A stretch of DNA of 64,000 nt from the NCBI GenBank assembly GCA_037045585.1, contig JBAOIR010000036.1, positions 186,001 through 250,000 on the forward strand, read 5' to 3'. The position numbers and the translations under genes are program-made. Source of the stretch: SSF14 sp037045585. Lineage in GTDB: Bacteria > Actinomycetota > Acidimicrobiia > Acidimicrobiales > Microtrichaceae. The notes beneath the pieces were generated by a model, which searched no databases, was not told where the DNA came from, and saw only the letters and a program-made list of their open reading frames with translations. Shown here one piece after another: positions 1 to 8,092 of the stretch; within the stretch, counting starts at the first letter, position 1; each line of letters opens with the position of its first letter.

Positions 1-806
1 GCGGCGTGCTCAAGCGGGCCGGCCACACCGAGGCCGCGGTCGACCTGGCCCGCTTGGCCGGGTGTTACCCGGCGGGTGTGCTCTGTGAGATCGTGAACGA
101 CGACGGCACGATGGCGCGTGTTCCCGACCTCGTCGAGTTCTGCAAGGAGCACAACCTCCTGATGATCTCGATCGCCCAGATGGTCAAGTACCGACGACAG
201 ACCGAGAAGCTGGTGCGACGTGTTGCCGAGGCACGAATCCCCACCCTCTGGGGCGACTTCACCTGCTACGTGTACGAATCGCTGCTCGACGGTGAGCAGC
301 ACGTCGCGATGGTCAAGGGTGCGGTCGCCGGCGAGACCGACGTGATGGTCCGAGTGCACTCGGAGTGCCTCACCGGCGACGTGTTCGGCTCGATGCGCTG
401 TGACTGCGGCACCCAGCTCGACGGCGCCATGGCCCGCATCTCCGAGGAGGGCATGGGTGCCCTCGTCTACCTCCGGGGCCACGAGGGCCGTGGCATCGGC
501 ATCGGCCACAAGATCCGGGCGTACAACCTGCAGGAGCAGGGCATGGACACCATCGAGGCCAACGTGGCGCTCGGCCTGCCGGTCGACTCCCGCGAATACG
601 GCATCGGTGCTCAGATCCTCAACGACCTCGGCATCACCACGATGCGCCTCATCACCAACAACCCCTCCAAGTTCGGCGGCCTCGACGGGTTCGGCCTCGA
701 GATCACCGGCCGAGTCTCCATCCCGACCGTCCCCAACGCCGAGAACATCGGCTACCTCCGGACCAAGAAGGAACAGATGGGTCACCTGATCGAAGGCGTC
801 GATTGA
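1..806 (+). CDS. ribBA: Bifunctional riboflavin enzyme RibBA, 3' part (GTP cyclohydrolase II)
   Basis: The gene is cut by the window start; the frame is open from base 3. The first ~60 residues are the end of a 3,4-dihydroxy-2-butanone-4-phosphate synthase domain (HTEAAVDLARLAG, then PAGVLCEI). The rest is GTP cyclohydrolase II, which opens GTP in the first committed step of riboflavin synthesis. Its zinc-binding cysteines are visible in SECLTGDVFGSMRCDCGTQ, followed by the GHEGRGIGIGHK-type active-site loop and the ITNNPSKFGGL segment. Its TGA overlaps the ATG of the next gene (TGATG), so it is translationally coupled to the lumazine synthase genes in a riboflavin operon. Identity is secure; only the N-terminus is missing. 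Confidence 0.96.
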   Translation, partial: GVLKRAGHTEAAVDLARLAGCYPAGVLCEIVNDDGTMARVPDLVEFCKEHNLLMISIAQMVKYRRQTEKLVRRVAEARIPTLWGDFTCYVYESLLDGEQHVAMVKGAVAGETDVMVRVHSECLTGDVFGSMRCDCGTQLDGAMARISEEGMGALVYLRGHEGRGIGIGHKIRAYNLQEQGMDTIEANVALGLPVDSREYGIGAQILNDLGITTMRLITNNPSKFGGLDGFGLEITGRVSIPTVPNAENIGYLRTKKEQMGHLIEGVD

Positions 807-1294
807 TGGCCGGCACCGACGTCCGCATCGCGATGATCGCTGCGCAGTGGCACAGCGATCTCGTCAATGTCGCGACGACTGCCTGCCACGCGCATCTGGT
901 GTCGGCGGGCATCGCCGAGGACGCGATCAGCTTGATCACGGTCCCCGGGAGCCTCGAGCTCCCCTTGGTCGCGAAGGTGCTCGCGACGTCGGGCGATTAC
1001 GACGCGGTGCTCGCGTTCGGCTTCGTGGTCGACGGTGGCATCTATCGCCACGAGTTCGTGGCGCAAGCGATCCTGACGGGCTTCGTCGCCGTGTCCACCG
1101 AGACCGGTGTTCCGGTGCTCTCGGCGGTGCTGACGCCCCAACGATTCGACGAGAACGACGCCGGCGACCATGCCTTCTTCGCCGAGCACCTCAAGGGCAA
1201 GGGCGTCGAGATCGCTCGATCCGCCGTCGAGGTGGTGTCGGTGCTCCGTGACCTCCGCTCAACAGGTAGTCAAACGATCGAAGGAGGCAACTGA
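806..1294 (+). CDS. ribH2: Type II 6,7-dimethyl-8-ribityllumazine synthase (RibH2 class)
   Basis: A 162-residue lumazine synthase, which condenses the ribityl-pyrimidine with dihydroxybutanone phosphate. Type II features known from Brucella and Mesorhizobium RibH2 are visible: an N-terminal strand with QWHSDLV, the PGSLELPL loop, the VVDGGIYRHEFVAQAI segment in place of the IRGDTxHxxxV of type I enzymes, then VPVLSAVLTPQRFDEN and a C-terminal HAFFAEHLKGKGVE helix. The catalytic His is kept in YRHEF. I chose ATG 806 rather than TTG 803 because it overlaps the ribBA stop. It is followed, again with a TGATG overlap, by a type I lumazine synthase, so this operon encodes both classes. Type II assignment is from memory of the family motif. 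Confidence 0.85.
   Translation: MAGTDVRIAMIAAQWHSDLVNVATTACHAHLVSAGIAEDAISLITVPGSLELPLVAKVLATSGDYDAVLAFGFVVDGGIYRHEFVAQAILTGFVAVSTETGVPVLSAVLTPQRFDENDAGDHAFFAEHLKGKGVEIARSAVEVVSVLRDLRSTGSQTIEGGN
1281..1287 (+). promoter_or_regulatory. Strong ribosome binding site of ribH
   Basis: AAGGAGG lies seven bases before the ATG of ribH, inside the last codons of the upstream lumazine synthase gene. It fixes the ribH start despite the overlap of the two genes. Confidence 0.8.
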
Positions 1295-1866
1295 TGGGTG
1301 TCGATCAGAAGCTCGACGGCCGCGAGGCACCGACCCTCGACGGCGCAGGTCTTCGTGTGGCGGTCGTGTGCGGTCGTTTCAACGCGGTGATCACGGAGCG
1401 TCTCCTCGACGGCGTCGTGCGTGGGCTCGCTGCGTGTCAGGTTGCCGACGAGGACGTCGTCGTCGAATGGGTGCCCGGTGCGTTCGAGGTGCCGTTCGCG
1501 TCGATGGCCATGATCCACTCCGGCGAGTTCGACGCCGTGATCGGCCTCGGGTGTGTCATCCGTGGTGACACGAGCCACTACGACTTCGTCGCCGGCGAGT
1601 GCGCCCGTGGATTGCAGGACGTCGGTCTCGCCACCGGTGTGCCGGTCATCTTCGGGGTCCTGACCACCGAGAACCGTCAACAGGCCGAGGATCGATCCGA
1701 GGGCCCGGGCGGCCACAACGTCGGCGAGGAGGGCGCCCACACCGCCGTGGAGATGGCGCTCCTGGCCCGCCGCTACGTGCCCGCCGACGATCACGATCAC
1801 GATCACGACGGGCACGATCACGATCACGATCACGATCACGACGGGCACGATCACCACCATCACTGA
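1294..1866 (+). CDS. ribH: Type I 6,7-dimethyl-8-ribityllumazine synthase with His/Asp-rich C-terminal tail
   Basis: A 190-residue lumazine synthase, the penultimate enzyme of riboflavin synthesis. Type I motifs are in order: GRFNAVIT (~residues 26-33), PGAFEVPF, GLGCVIRGDTSHYDFV with the catalytic His, PVIFGVLTTEN and the GHNVGEEGAHTAVEMA helix that ends normal family members near residue 160. Beyond it lies a tail of about 25 residues made of Asp-His and Gly units with 13 histidines, ending in HDHHHH. Such a tail is not part of the fold and looks able to bind divalent metal; in an icosahedral shell it would be displayed many times. The DNA of the tail is a GATCAC tandem repeat. The start overlaps the previous stop and has a strong RBS. 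Confidence 0.95.
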   Translation: MGVDQKLDGREAPTLDGAGLRVAVVCGRFNAVITERLLDGVVRGLAACQVADEDVVVEWVPGAFEVPFASMAMIHSGEFDAVIGLGCVIRGDTSHYDFVAGECARGLQDVGLATGVPVIFGVLTTENRQQAEDRSEGPGGHNVGEEGAHTAVEMALLARRYVPADDHDHDHDGHDHDHDHDHDGHDHHHH

Positions 1867-1885
1867 CCCGAGGCCGAATCCAGGC

Positions 1886-2708
1886 TCAGCCGGGAGCGGA
1901 CGAGAACAAGCGGTGAGCGGCGATCGCCGTCGCCGCAGCGACGTTGAGCGAGTCGACGCCACGTGCCATCGGGATTCGGGCGGCGATGTCGCAGGCATCG
2001 ATCGCGGCGTCGGTCAGCCCGGGGCCCTCGGCACCGACGACGATTGCGACGCGCTGATCGGGCTGCAACGGGACCTCGTCGATCGGGACCGCGTCGGCCC
2101 GCGGCGTCAGGGCAACGGTCGTCACCCCGGACTCCCCGGAGCGTTGCGAGCCCGTCGGGCCACGCCAAGCGGGCGAACGGCAGCGACAAGGCGTGGCCCA
2201 CTGACACTCGCACCGTTCGTCGGGTCAAGGGGTCACATGACGTCGGGTCGAGCAACAGGCCGTCGCCCCCGAGCGCCACGGCGTTGCGGATGATCGAACC
2301 GAGGTTCTCGGCGTCGTTGACACCTTCGGCGACGACGATTCGGCGACCGCGGCCGATGACGGTCGATGACAGGACCGGCAATCCCCGGTCGGCCACTGCG
2401 ACGACACCCCGGTGGAGTGGGAACCCGACGATCTCGTCGAGCGCGGCCCGGTCTGCGACGAGCAGGGGAGCGGGGCTCTGCCCGAGCACCTCCTCGGCAC
2501 GCTCGAGCTTCGCGGCGTCGACCAACACGGCCCTGATCGGGTAGCGCGACGGCACCAGCCGTTCGAGCCCCAGCCACCCCTCGACGACGAAGATGCCCTT
2601 GTGGAACGGGCCGGCCGCCTCGACGGTGCGCCGGAACGCCGCGTCGTTGAGGCGCCGGAAATCGGCGACCCTCGGGTCGGCGGCGTCGGTGATCACGATG
2701 GCGGGCAC
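1886..2708 (-). CDS. SpoU/TrmH-family RNA 2'-O-methyltransferase, frameshifted
   Basis: A SpoU-type (knotted SPOUT) methyltransferase that would use S-adenosylmethionine to methylate a ribose in tRNA or rRNA. An N-terminal substrate-binding domain (GIFVVEGWLGLERLV) precedes the SPOUT domain, with motif I EGVNDAENLGSIIRNA and, after a frame change near 2130-2150, motifs II and III (VVGAEGPGLTD and IPMARGVDSLNVAAATAIA). The two frames together give a full-length protein of about 270 residues, so one base is probably missing in the assembly rather than the gene being dead. It converges on ribH with a 19-base gap. Exact RNA target cannot be told. Confidence 0.88.
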
Positions 2709-2760
2709 CGGGTCAGGCTAGGCCCGACCCGGTGGCGGCCGGTCGTGTGATGGACGTGTC

Positions 2761-3516
2761 TCAGTCGGCGCGGAGCTTGAAGCGGGCGCCCATCGGGTCG
2801 AGCGCCTCGGCGAGCACGCCGTAGGGCGTCGTCTCGGCCGGGATGGACACACTCCCGCCCAGTTCGACGACGCGGTCGAGCGCTGCCTGCACGTCGTCGA
2901 CGGCCAGGTACACCGTCCAGCCACGGGGAGCGTCGTCGGGGAAGACCGTCGCATCCATCACCCCGGCGTTCTCGCCGTCACCCAGCTCGTACAGCGTGTA
3001 CCGGAAGCCGGGCGTGTCGGCTTGTGGTGTGAGCGTCCATCCGAACACGTCGCGATAGAAGGGGAGCACCGCGTCGTAGGCGTCGGTGTGCAGTTCGAAG
3101 TGGCATGCGGCACCCGTGGTCGCGACCACGGCGCCGCGATGGGTACCCGGCTGCCACAGGCCGATGGCCGAGCCGCCGGGGTCGAGCACCATGCCCATGA
3201 CGCCGAGGTCGGCGACGGGCATGGCTTCGACCAGGACCTCGGCTCCTGCGGCCTTGGCCGCGGCGATGGTCGCGGCGGCGTCGGCGACCGCCAGGTGCAC
3301 GTTCCACGAATCGGGCATGCCGGGTTGGGAGGTCATGATCCCGGCGACGGTCTCACCGTCGAGCCGGAAGTTCGCGTAGCCGCCCAGCTCGGGATTCGGC
3401 TCGTCGGCCGTCCACCCGAAGAGTTCGGTGTAGAACGCGACGCTGGCGTCGCGGTCCGACGTCATGAGGTCGATCCAGACCGGTGCTCCGGCGGCAGGAT
3501 GTTGGCGAATGGTCAC
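2761..3516 (-). CDS. Two-domain VOC (glyoxalase/bleomycin resistance-like) protein
   Basis: A 251-residue protein of two tandem vicinal-oxygen-chelate domains, each about 120 residues. Domain 1 begins PVWIDLMTSDRDASVAFY and FGW; domain 2 begins CHFELHTDAYDAVLPFYRDVFGW, with the conserved late strands MVLDPGGSAIGLWQP and EALDPMGARFKL. Actinobacterial relatives of this layout are annotated as hydroxylase or glyoxalase-like antigens of the Cfp30B type; substrate is unknown. I chose the GTG at 3514-3516 because a GAGGAG motif precedes it and homology-like sequence starts there; the open frame itself extends further upstream into the hisG promoter region. Divergent from hisG. Confidence 0.85.
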   Translation of the reverse strand: MTIRQHPAAGAPVWIDLMTSDRDASVAFYTELFGWTADEPNPELGGYANFRLDGETVAGIMTSQPGMPDSWNVHLAVADAAATIAAAKAAGAEVLVEAMPVADLGVMGMVLDPGGSAIGLWQPGTHRGAVVATTGAACHFELHTDAYDAVLPFYRDVFGWTLTPQADTPGFRYTLYELGDGENAGVMDATVFPDDAPRGWTVYLAVDDVQAALDRVVELGGSVSIPAETTPYGVLAEALDPMGARFKLRAD

Positions 3517-3652
3517 AGTGTGCTCCTCTGAGATGCGGGTCCGGGAGGGCAGACGACGTACGCAGCCGATTCTCATCGCGGTGGGCGTTCGCTGCACGTC
3601 GTAGTGGGTATCCATGTGCCCCGGCGACACCCCCCGCACTACCGTTGCGCCC

Positions 3653-4528
3653 ATGTTGAACCTGGTGCTGCCCAAGGGATCGCTCGAGAAGGCGACCTTC
3701 CAACTCTTCTCCGACGCTGACCTCGGCATCCACCGCAACTCCGCGGTCACCTACAAGGCCACGATCGCCGATCCCCGCATCGCCAGCGTGCGCATCCTGC
3801 GCCCCCAGGAGATCCCCGTCTACGTCGCCGATGGCCTGTTCGACCTGGGTGTGTGCGGCCGGGACTGGGTCGAGGAGACGTCGTCGAACGTCGTCTCGCT
3901 CGGCGAGATGGGCTACTCGAAGGCAACGACCAACCCCATCAAGATGGTGGTTGCCGTGGCGGGCGATGCCGAATGGGAGAAGGTCGCCGACCTGCCCCAC
4001 GGCGTGAAGGTCTCGACCGAGTACCCCGAGATCACCCGGCGCTTCTTCGAGCAGAACGGCATCGAAGCCGACGTTCGCCTGAGCTACGGCGCGACCGAGG
4101 CCAAGGTGCCCGACATCGTCGACTGCGTGGTCGAGATCACCGAGACCGGCAACGCCCTCCGAGCCGCCGGCCTCAAGGTCATCGACACGATCCTCCACAG
4201 TTACACCGAGGTCGTCGCCAATCCCGCGACGTACGAGGTACCCGAGAAGCGCCACACGATGGAGCAGATCATGACCCTCCTGCAGGGTGTGCTCGAGGCC
4301 CGCGGCAAGGTGCTGGTGAAGCTCAACGTGTCGACCGACGACCTCGACGCGGTCATCGCCAAGCTGCCGGCCATGAAGACGCCGACCGTCAACGAGCTGT
4401 ACCGCCGCAACGGGTACGCCGTGGAGACGGTCGTCCCGAAGAACGAGATCAACATCCTGATCCCGGCCCTCAAGGACGCCGGCGCCACCGACATCCTCGA
4501 ACTGCCGCTCGCCAAGATCGTCCACTAG
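3653..4528 (+). CDS. hisG: ATP phosphoribosyltransferase, long form
   Basis: Catalyses the first step of histidine synthesis, joining ATP and PRPP. The 291-residue length and the C-terminal regulatory domain (from about VLVKLNVSTDDLDAVIAKLP to the end) mark the long, hexameric, histidine-inhibited form. Visible motifs are LVLPKGSLEKAT at the N-terminus, RILRPQEIPVYVADGLFDLG, the VVEITETGNALRAAGL PRPP-binding region and MKTPTVNEL. I chose ATG 3653 (MLNLVLPKG) over the in-frame ATG 3614, which would add 13 non-conserved residues. No hisI/hisE-type partner is next to it here; the following gene is a cold-shock-like protein. Confidence 0.95.
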   Translation: MLNLVLPKGSLEKATFQLFSDADLGIHRNSAVTYKATIADPRIASVRILRPQEIPVYVADGLFDLGVCGRDWVEETSSNVVSLGEMGYSKATTNPIKMVVAVAGDAEWEKVADLPHGVKVSTEYPEITRRFFEQNGIEADVRLSYGATEAKVPDIVDCVVEITETGNALRAAGLKVIDTILHSYTEVVANPATYEVPEKRHTMEQIMTLLQGVLEARGKVLVKLNVSTDDLDAVIAKLPAMKTPTVNELYRRNGYAVETVVPKNEINILIPALKDAGATDILELPLAKIVH

Positions 4529-4534
4529 ATGACC

Positions 4535-4595
4535 TCGGCCACCTTCGCTCGGTTCGGTCGCTGCGCTCCCTTCGTTCGCTCCGGTACCTCGGTTC
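4535..4595. repeat. Short imperfect tandem repeat between hisG and the small gene
   Basis: Units resembling CTCGGTTCGGTCGCTGCGCT and CCTTCGTTCGCTCCGGTACC recur here, so that one frame reads as repeated SLRS. It lies between two stop/start signals and looks non-coding. Function unknown. Confidence 0.4.
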
Positions 4596-4596
4596 G

Positions 4597-4806
4597 ATGA
4601 TGACCGTTCGCACCGGCACCGTGACCGAGTTCGACGATCCGCGTGGCATTGGTGTCGTCACGGGAGCGGACGGTACCGAGTACCCCTTCCACTGCACGGC
4701 GATCCTCGACGGCACCCGGCAGATCGACATCGGAGCATCGGTTCGCTTCGTCGACCGGCCTGGTCGTCAGGGCCGTTGGGAAGCCACCGAGATCGCCCCG
4801 GTCTGA
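4597..4806 (+). CDS. Small cold-shock-domain-like protein
   Basis: A 69-residue protein with the shape of a single OB-fold cold-shock domain: TGTVTEFDDPRGIGVVTGADG at the start (compare the GTVKWFNxxKGFGFI pattern), a central FHCTAI strand (FVHxSAI in true CspA) and a closing IGASVRFVDRPGRQGRWEAT. The RNP aromatic residues typical of RNA-binding CspA proteins are largely missing, so nucleic-acid binding is uncertain. Two consecutive ATGs (4597 and 4600) are possible starts. Similar small proteins follow hisG in some Acidimicrobiia as far as I recall. Confidence 0.6.
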   Translation: MMTVRTGTVTEFDDPRGIGVVTGADGTEYPFHCTAILDGTRQIDIGASVRFVDRPGRQGRWEATEIAPV

Positions 4807-4824
4807 TCGCTGCGTTCGGGGCAG

Positions 4825-6141
4825 CTACGGCAGGAGTGGGAAGCACGGCGTCGCAGGGTCGCCGGTCGAACCGTCGGGGCAGATCGACCCGACGAAGCTC
4901 TGCGTGCCGTGGAACTCGGCGCCGGTCCAGTCCGACGTACGGAAGTCGATGTCGTCCCACTGGCCCGACCCGAGAACGGCGAACGGGCCGATCGTCGTCG
5001 AACCGAACACGGCGCCGCTGAAGTCGGCGTTGGCCGCCGAACCGCTGAGCGCCGCCAGGTCGGCGGAAACCCCTGGCGTCGGCACGGTCGAGCTCAGGTT
5101 GCGCCAGATGACCCGCTGGCCGGTCCCGTCGGGTTCACCGAACTGCACTCCCAGCATCGAGGCGGCGTCGAACACAACGAGCGCCGGAAGGGCGCTGCGG
5201 AGGTCGTCTCCGAGGTCGGTGCAACTGATGCCGGTGCCGCCCCAGAACCGGGCGCCGTCGAGATCGGCATTCGTGAGGTCGAGGGCGCAGAGCTTGCTGC
5301 CGCCGTCGAACAGGGCGGCGCCGAAGTCGGCGCCGGTGGCGTCCACGTCGATCAGCTGGACGCCGGTGAGGTGCGCCCGCTCGAACCGTCCGCCGCTCAC
5401 GTCGCGGCAGCCGAGCACCTGGCCGTCGAACGTGGCGTCGGAGAAGTCTGCCTCGGCGAGGGAGAGGCCGCGCAACGCCAGTGACGACAGCAGGTTGCCC
5501 GGACCGCCGAAGGTGGCGCCACGGAAGTCGGTCGCGGCGTCGGTCACGACACTGCGCCGTCCCTCGGTGGCCAACGTCGACGACGAACGCGTGAGGTAGA
5601 AGTCGGGGATGCCGAACCGAGCGCCGTATCCCTCGTCGCAGATCTCCCGGCCGGTGTCGACGGTCGCCTCGTTGTAACCCGGGCAGTAGGCACCGCATGC
5701 CGGTGGTGCCGGGTCTCCGGCCCCGAATCCGAACACGGTCCCGAAGTCGAAGCTCGCGCCGGTGAGATTGGCGAGTGCGAGGATCGTGCCGAGGAGCAGG
5801 GCGCCGGCGAGCACGGCACCTGCGAGGTCGGCCCCCGTGAGATCGGCGCCGGACAGGTCGGCGCCGGTGAGATTCGCGTTGCGGAGGTCGGCGCCCGCGA
5901 GATTGGCGCCGCCGAGCAGCGCTCCCCGCAGGTCGGCGCCCGTGAGCACCGCACCGTGGAGATCGAGGCCGGCGAGGTCGCATCCGAACAGGCTCGCTCC
6001 GGCGACGATCTGTGGCGGGCTGGTGCACTGAGCGCCGACGGCTGCGACCCCCGACGGTCCGTCGGGAGCACAAGCGCTCGCCGAGGCGATCATTGCGAGG
6101 CCCACCAACACGCCCACGATCCTGCTGCCGAACCGACCCAT
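4825..6141 (-). CDS. Exported pentapeptide-repeat lipoprotein
   Basis: A 438-residue protein. It starts with a lipoprotein signal (MGRFGSRIVGVLVGLAMIAS then SASAC, the lipobox Cys), followed by runs of A(D/N)LxG pentapeptides between residues ~55 and 125 (GADLRGALLGGANLAGADL) and further, more degenerate repeats to the C-terminus (LTNADLDGARF, ANADFSGAVF). Such repeats form a right-handed square beta-helix. Several cysteine pairs in the C-terminal half suggest disulphides, consistent with export. Function is unknown; known pentapeptide proteins mimic DNA or act as scaffolds, but those are cytoplasmic. ATG 6141 was chosen because the signal peptide starts there. Confidence 0.8.
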   Translation of the reverse strand: MGRFGSRIVGVLVGLAMIASASACAPDGPSGVAAVGAQCTSPPQIVAGASLFGCDLAGLDLHGAVLTGADLRGALLGGANLAGADLRNANLTGADLSGADLTGADLAGAVLAGALLLGTILALANLTGASFDFGTVFGFGAGDPAPPACGAYCPGYNEATVDTGREICDEGYGARFGIPDFYLTRSSSTLATEGRRSVVTDAATDFRGATFGGPGNLLSSLALRGLSLAEADFSDATFDGQVLGCRDVSGGRFERAHLTGVQLIDVDATGADFGAALFDGGSKLCALDLTNADLDGARFWGGTGISCTDLGDDLRSALPALVVFDAASMLGVQFGEPDGTGQRVIWRNLSSTVPTPGVSADLAALSGSAANADFSGAVFGSTTIGPFAVLGSGQWDDIDFRTSDWTGAEFHGTQSFVGSICPDGSTGDPATPCFPLLP

Positions 6142-6245
6142 GCCAACCTCCCACACCGCCGCACCCCACGTCGGTGACATGATGTTACTGATGTCGGGGT
6201 CACCGGCAACCACCGTTGTGGCCGGCTCGCACCTAGCCTGTCGCC

Positions 6246-8045
6246 ATGACCGATACGGCTTCCGACATCACCTCCGTCGACGACATCGCCTGGGACCTCG
6301 AGCCCCTCTTGCCCACGCCCGGCGCCGACGGCGTCACCGAACTCCTCGACGCGGCCGCGGCCGAGGTCGACCACCTCGAGACCTATCGGGGTCGGCTCGT
6401 CGACCTGAGTGCTGGTGAACTGGCCGACTTCTTCGAGCACCTGGCCGACGTCATCGACAAACTGGGACGCGCCGGTAACTACACGTCGCTGAAGTTCTCG
6501 GTGGCCACCGACGATCCCGAGGTCGGTGCGCTCATGCAGAAGACGCAGGAGCGCTCGACGATCATCGGCTCGCGACTGATCTTCGTGGAACTCGAGCTCG
6601 CACAGCTGTCCGACGAGCGGGCAGCCGAGCTGATCGCCGACCCCCAACTCTCCAACGTCGCCCACCACCTCGAAGGGATTCTCCGCTACAAGGACCATCT
6701 GCTCAGCGAGCCCGAAGAGGTCGTGCTCAGCGAGAAATCGGTCGCCGGCGCCTCCGCCTGGTCACGCCTCTACGACGAGCAGTCGAGCGTGATCACCGTC
6801 AAGCAGGGCGACGACGAGGTGCCGCTCATGGCGGCCCTCGCCGGTCTCCAGAACCCCGACGCCAGCAAGCGCGCCGAGATCGCAGCGGCGATCACCGAGG
6901 GGCTGCAGCCGGGCATCCGCACCCGTGCCTTCATCTACAACACGCTCCTGTCGGACAAGTCCGTCGACGACCGCCTCCGCAAGTACCCGACATGGATCTC
7001 GGCGCGGAACCTCTCGAACGAGGCGTCCGACGAATCGGTGCAGGCACTGATCGAGGCCGTCGTCGGGCGCTACGAGATCCCCCAGCGGTGGTACGCGCTG
7101 AAGGCGAAGATGCTCGGCGTGCCCAAGTTGAAGGACTGGGACCGCATGGCGCCGGTGGTGGAGGACACCGCCGAGTTCGGTTGGGACGAGGCGAAGTCAC
7201 TCGTCGACGACGCGTACCGCTCGTTCTCCCCGGAGATCGCCGATGTCGTCCAGCAGTTCTTCCAGAACGACTGGATCGACGCGCCGATGCGACCCGCCAA
7301 GCGTGGGGGAGCGTTCTGCGCCTACACCGTGCCCTCACACCACCCGTACCTGCTGTTGAACTGGACGTCGCAGCGCCGCGACGTCCTGACACTCGCCCAC
7401 GAGCTCGGTCACGGGGTGCACGCCTACCTGGCCCGGCCCCAGGGCATCTTCCATCAGACCACCCCGTTGACCCTCGCCGAGACGGCATCGGTGTTCGGCG
7501 AGACCGTCACGTTCGGCAAGCTGCTCGACGGCGTGACCGATCCGGCCGAACGCCTGCCACTGCTCGCCGAGCACCTCGAGGACCAGATCGCCACCGTGTT
7601 CCGCCAGGTGGCGATGAACCGGTTCGAGGACGCCGTCCACACCGAGCGTCGGGAGGTCGGCGAGCTCTCGGTCGAACGCTTCGGTGAACTGTGGGGCGAC
7701 AGCCAGACGGCGATGCTCGGCGATGCCGTCGAGGTCAGCGAGGGCTACAAGACCTGGTGGTCGTACGTGCCTCATTTCATCCACACGCCGGGCTACGTGT
7801 ACGCCTACGCCTACGGGCAGCTGCTGGCGCTGTCGGTGTACGCCCGCTACGTCGAGGAGGGCCCGTCGTTCGTGCCCCGCTACCTCGAGTTGCTCGCCGC
7901 CGGCGGGTCCAAGTCGCCGCAGGACCTCGGCAAGATCGTCGGGGTCGATCTCGGCGACCCGGGATTCTGGGACGGCGGTCTCGACATCATCGAGCAGCTC
8001 CTCGTCGACACCGAGCAGGCGGCTGCCGCCGCCGGGCGCGTCTGA
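6246..8045 (+). CDS. pepF: M3-family oligoendopeptidase (PepF-like)
   Basis: A 599-residue cytoplasmic zinc metallopeptidase that trims short peptides. The catalytic motif HELGHGVH is at about residues 381-388, preceded by RDVLTLA and followed by TLAETASVFGE carrying the third zinc ligand Glu. The N-terminal helical domain (PTPGADGVTELLDAAAAEV onward) and the C-terminal HTPGYVYAYAYGQLLALSVY are typical of PepF/M3B enzymes, and the length matches. Transcribed alone, with a strong hairpin directly downstream. Confidence 0.93.
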   Translation: MTDTASDITSVDDIAWDLEPLLPTPGADGVTELLDAAAAEVDHLETYRGRLVDLSAGELADFFEHLADVIDKLGRAGNYTSLKFSVATDDPEVGALMQKTQERSTIIGSRLIFVELELAQLSDERAAELIADPQLSNVAHHLEGILRYKDHLLSEPEEVVLSEKSVAGASAWSRLYDEQSSVITVKQGDDEVPLMAALAGLQNPDASKRAEIAAAITEGLQPGIRTRAFIYNTLLSDKSVDDRLRKYPTWISARNLSNEASDESVQALIEAVVGRYEIPQRWYALKAKMLGVPKLKDWDRMAPVVEDTAEFGWDEAKSLVDDAYRSFSPEIADVVQQFFQNDWIDAPMRPAKRGGAFCAYTVPSHHPYLLLNWTSQRRDVLTLAHELGHGVHAYLARPQGIFHQTTPLTLAETASVFGETVTFGKLLDGVTDPAERLPLLAEHLEDQIATVFRQVAMNRFEDAVHTERREVGELSVERFGELWGDSQTAMLGDAVEVSEGYKTWWSYVPHFIHTPGYVYAYAYGQLLALSVYARYVEEGPSFVPRYLELLAAGGSKSPQDLGKIVGVDLGDPGFWDGGLDIIEQLLVDTEQAAAAAGRV

Positions 8046-8060
8046 CGAACTAATCCTCAA

Positions 8061-8090
8061 CCCAGTGGGTCGGCACGCCGACCCACTGGG
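8061..8090 (+). terminator. Hairpin after pepF
   Basis: A perfect 13-bp stem, CCCAGTGGGTCGG and CCGACCCACTGGG, separated by four bases. No T-run follows, as is usual in high-GC actinobacteria. It ends two bases before the ATG of the next gene, so the hairpin would also lie in that gene's leader and could hide its start. Confidence 0.7.
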
Positions 8091-8092
8091 GC

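Noticed and set aside
1788..1863. RibH His-rich tail as a cloning-vector His tag
   Set aside because: The surrounding sequence is natural, the tail alternates Asp and His with Gly, and no vector sequence follows the stop codon.
4535..4595. A small gene coding for SLRS repeats
   Set aside because: Low-complexity repeat between two better supported genes, without its own start and RBS.
3853..4806. A 317-residue open frame running from within hisG through the small cold-shock-like gene
   Set aside because: Its first part is an Arg-rich shadow of hisG; only the last 69 residues, with their own ATG, look real.
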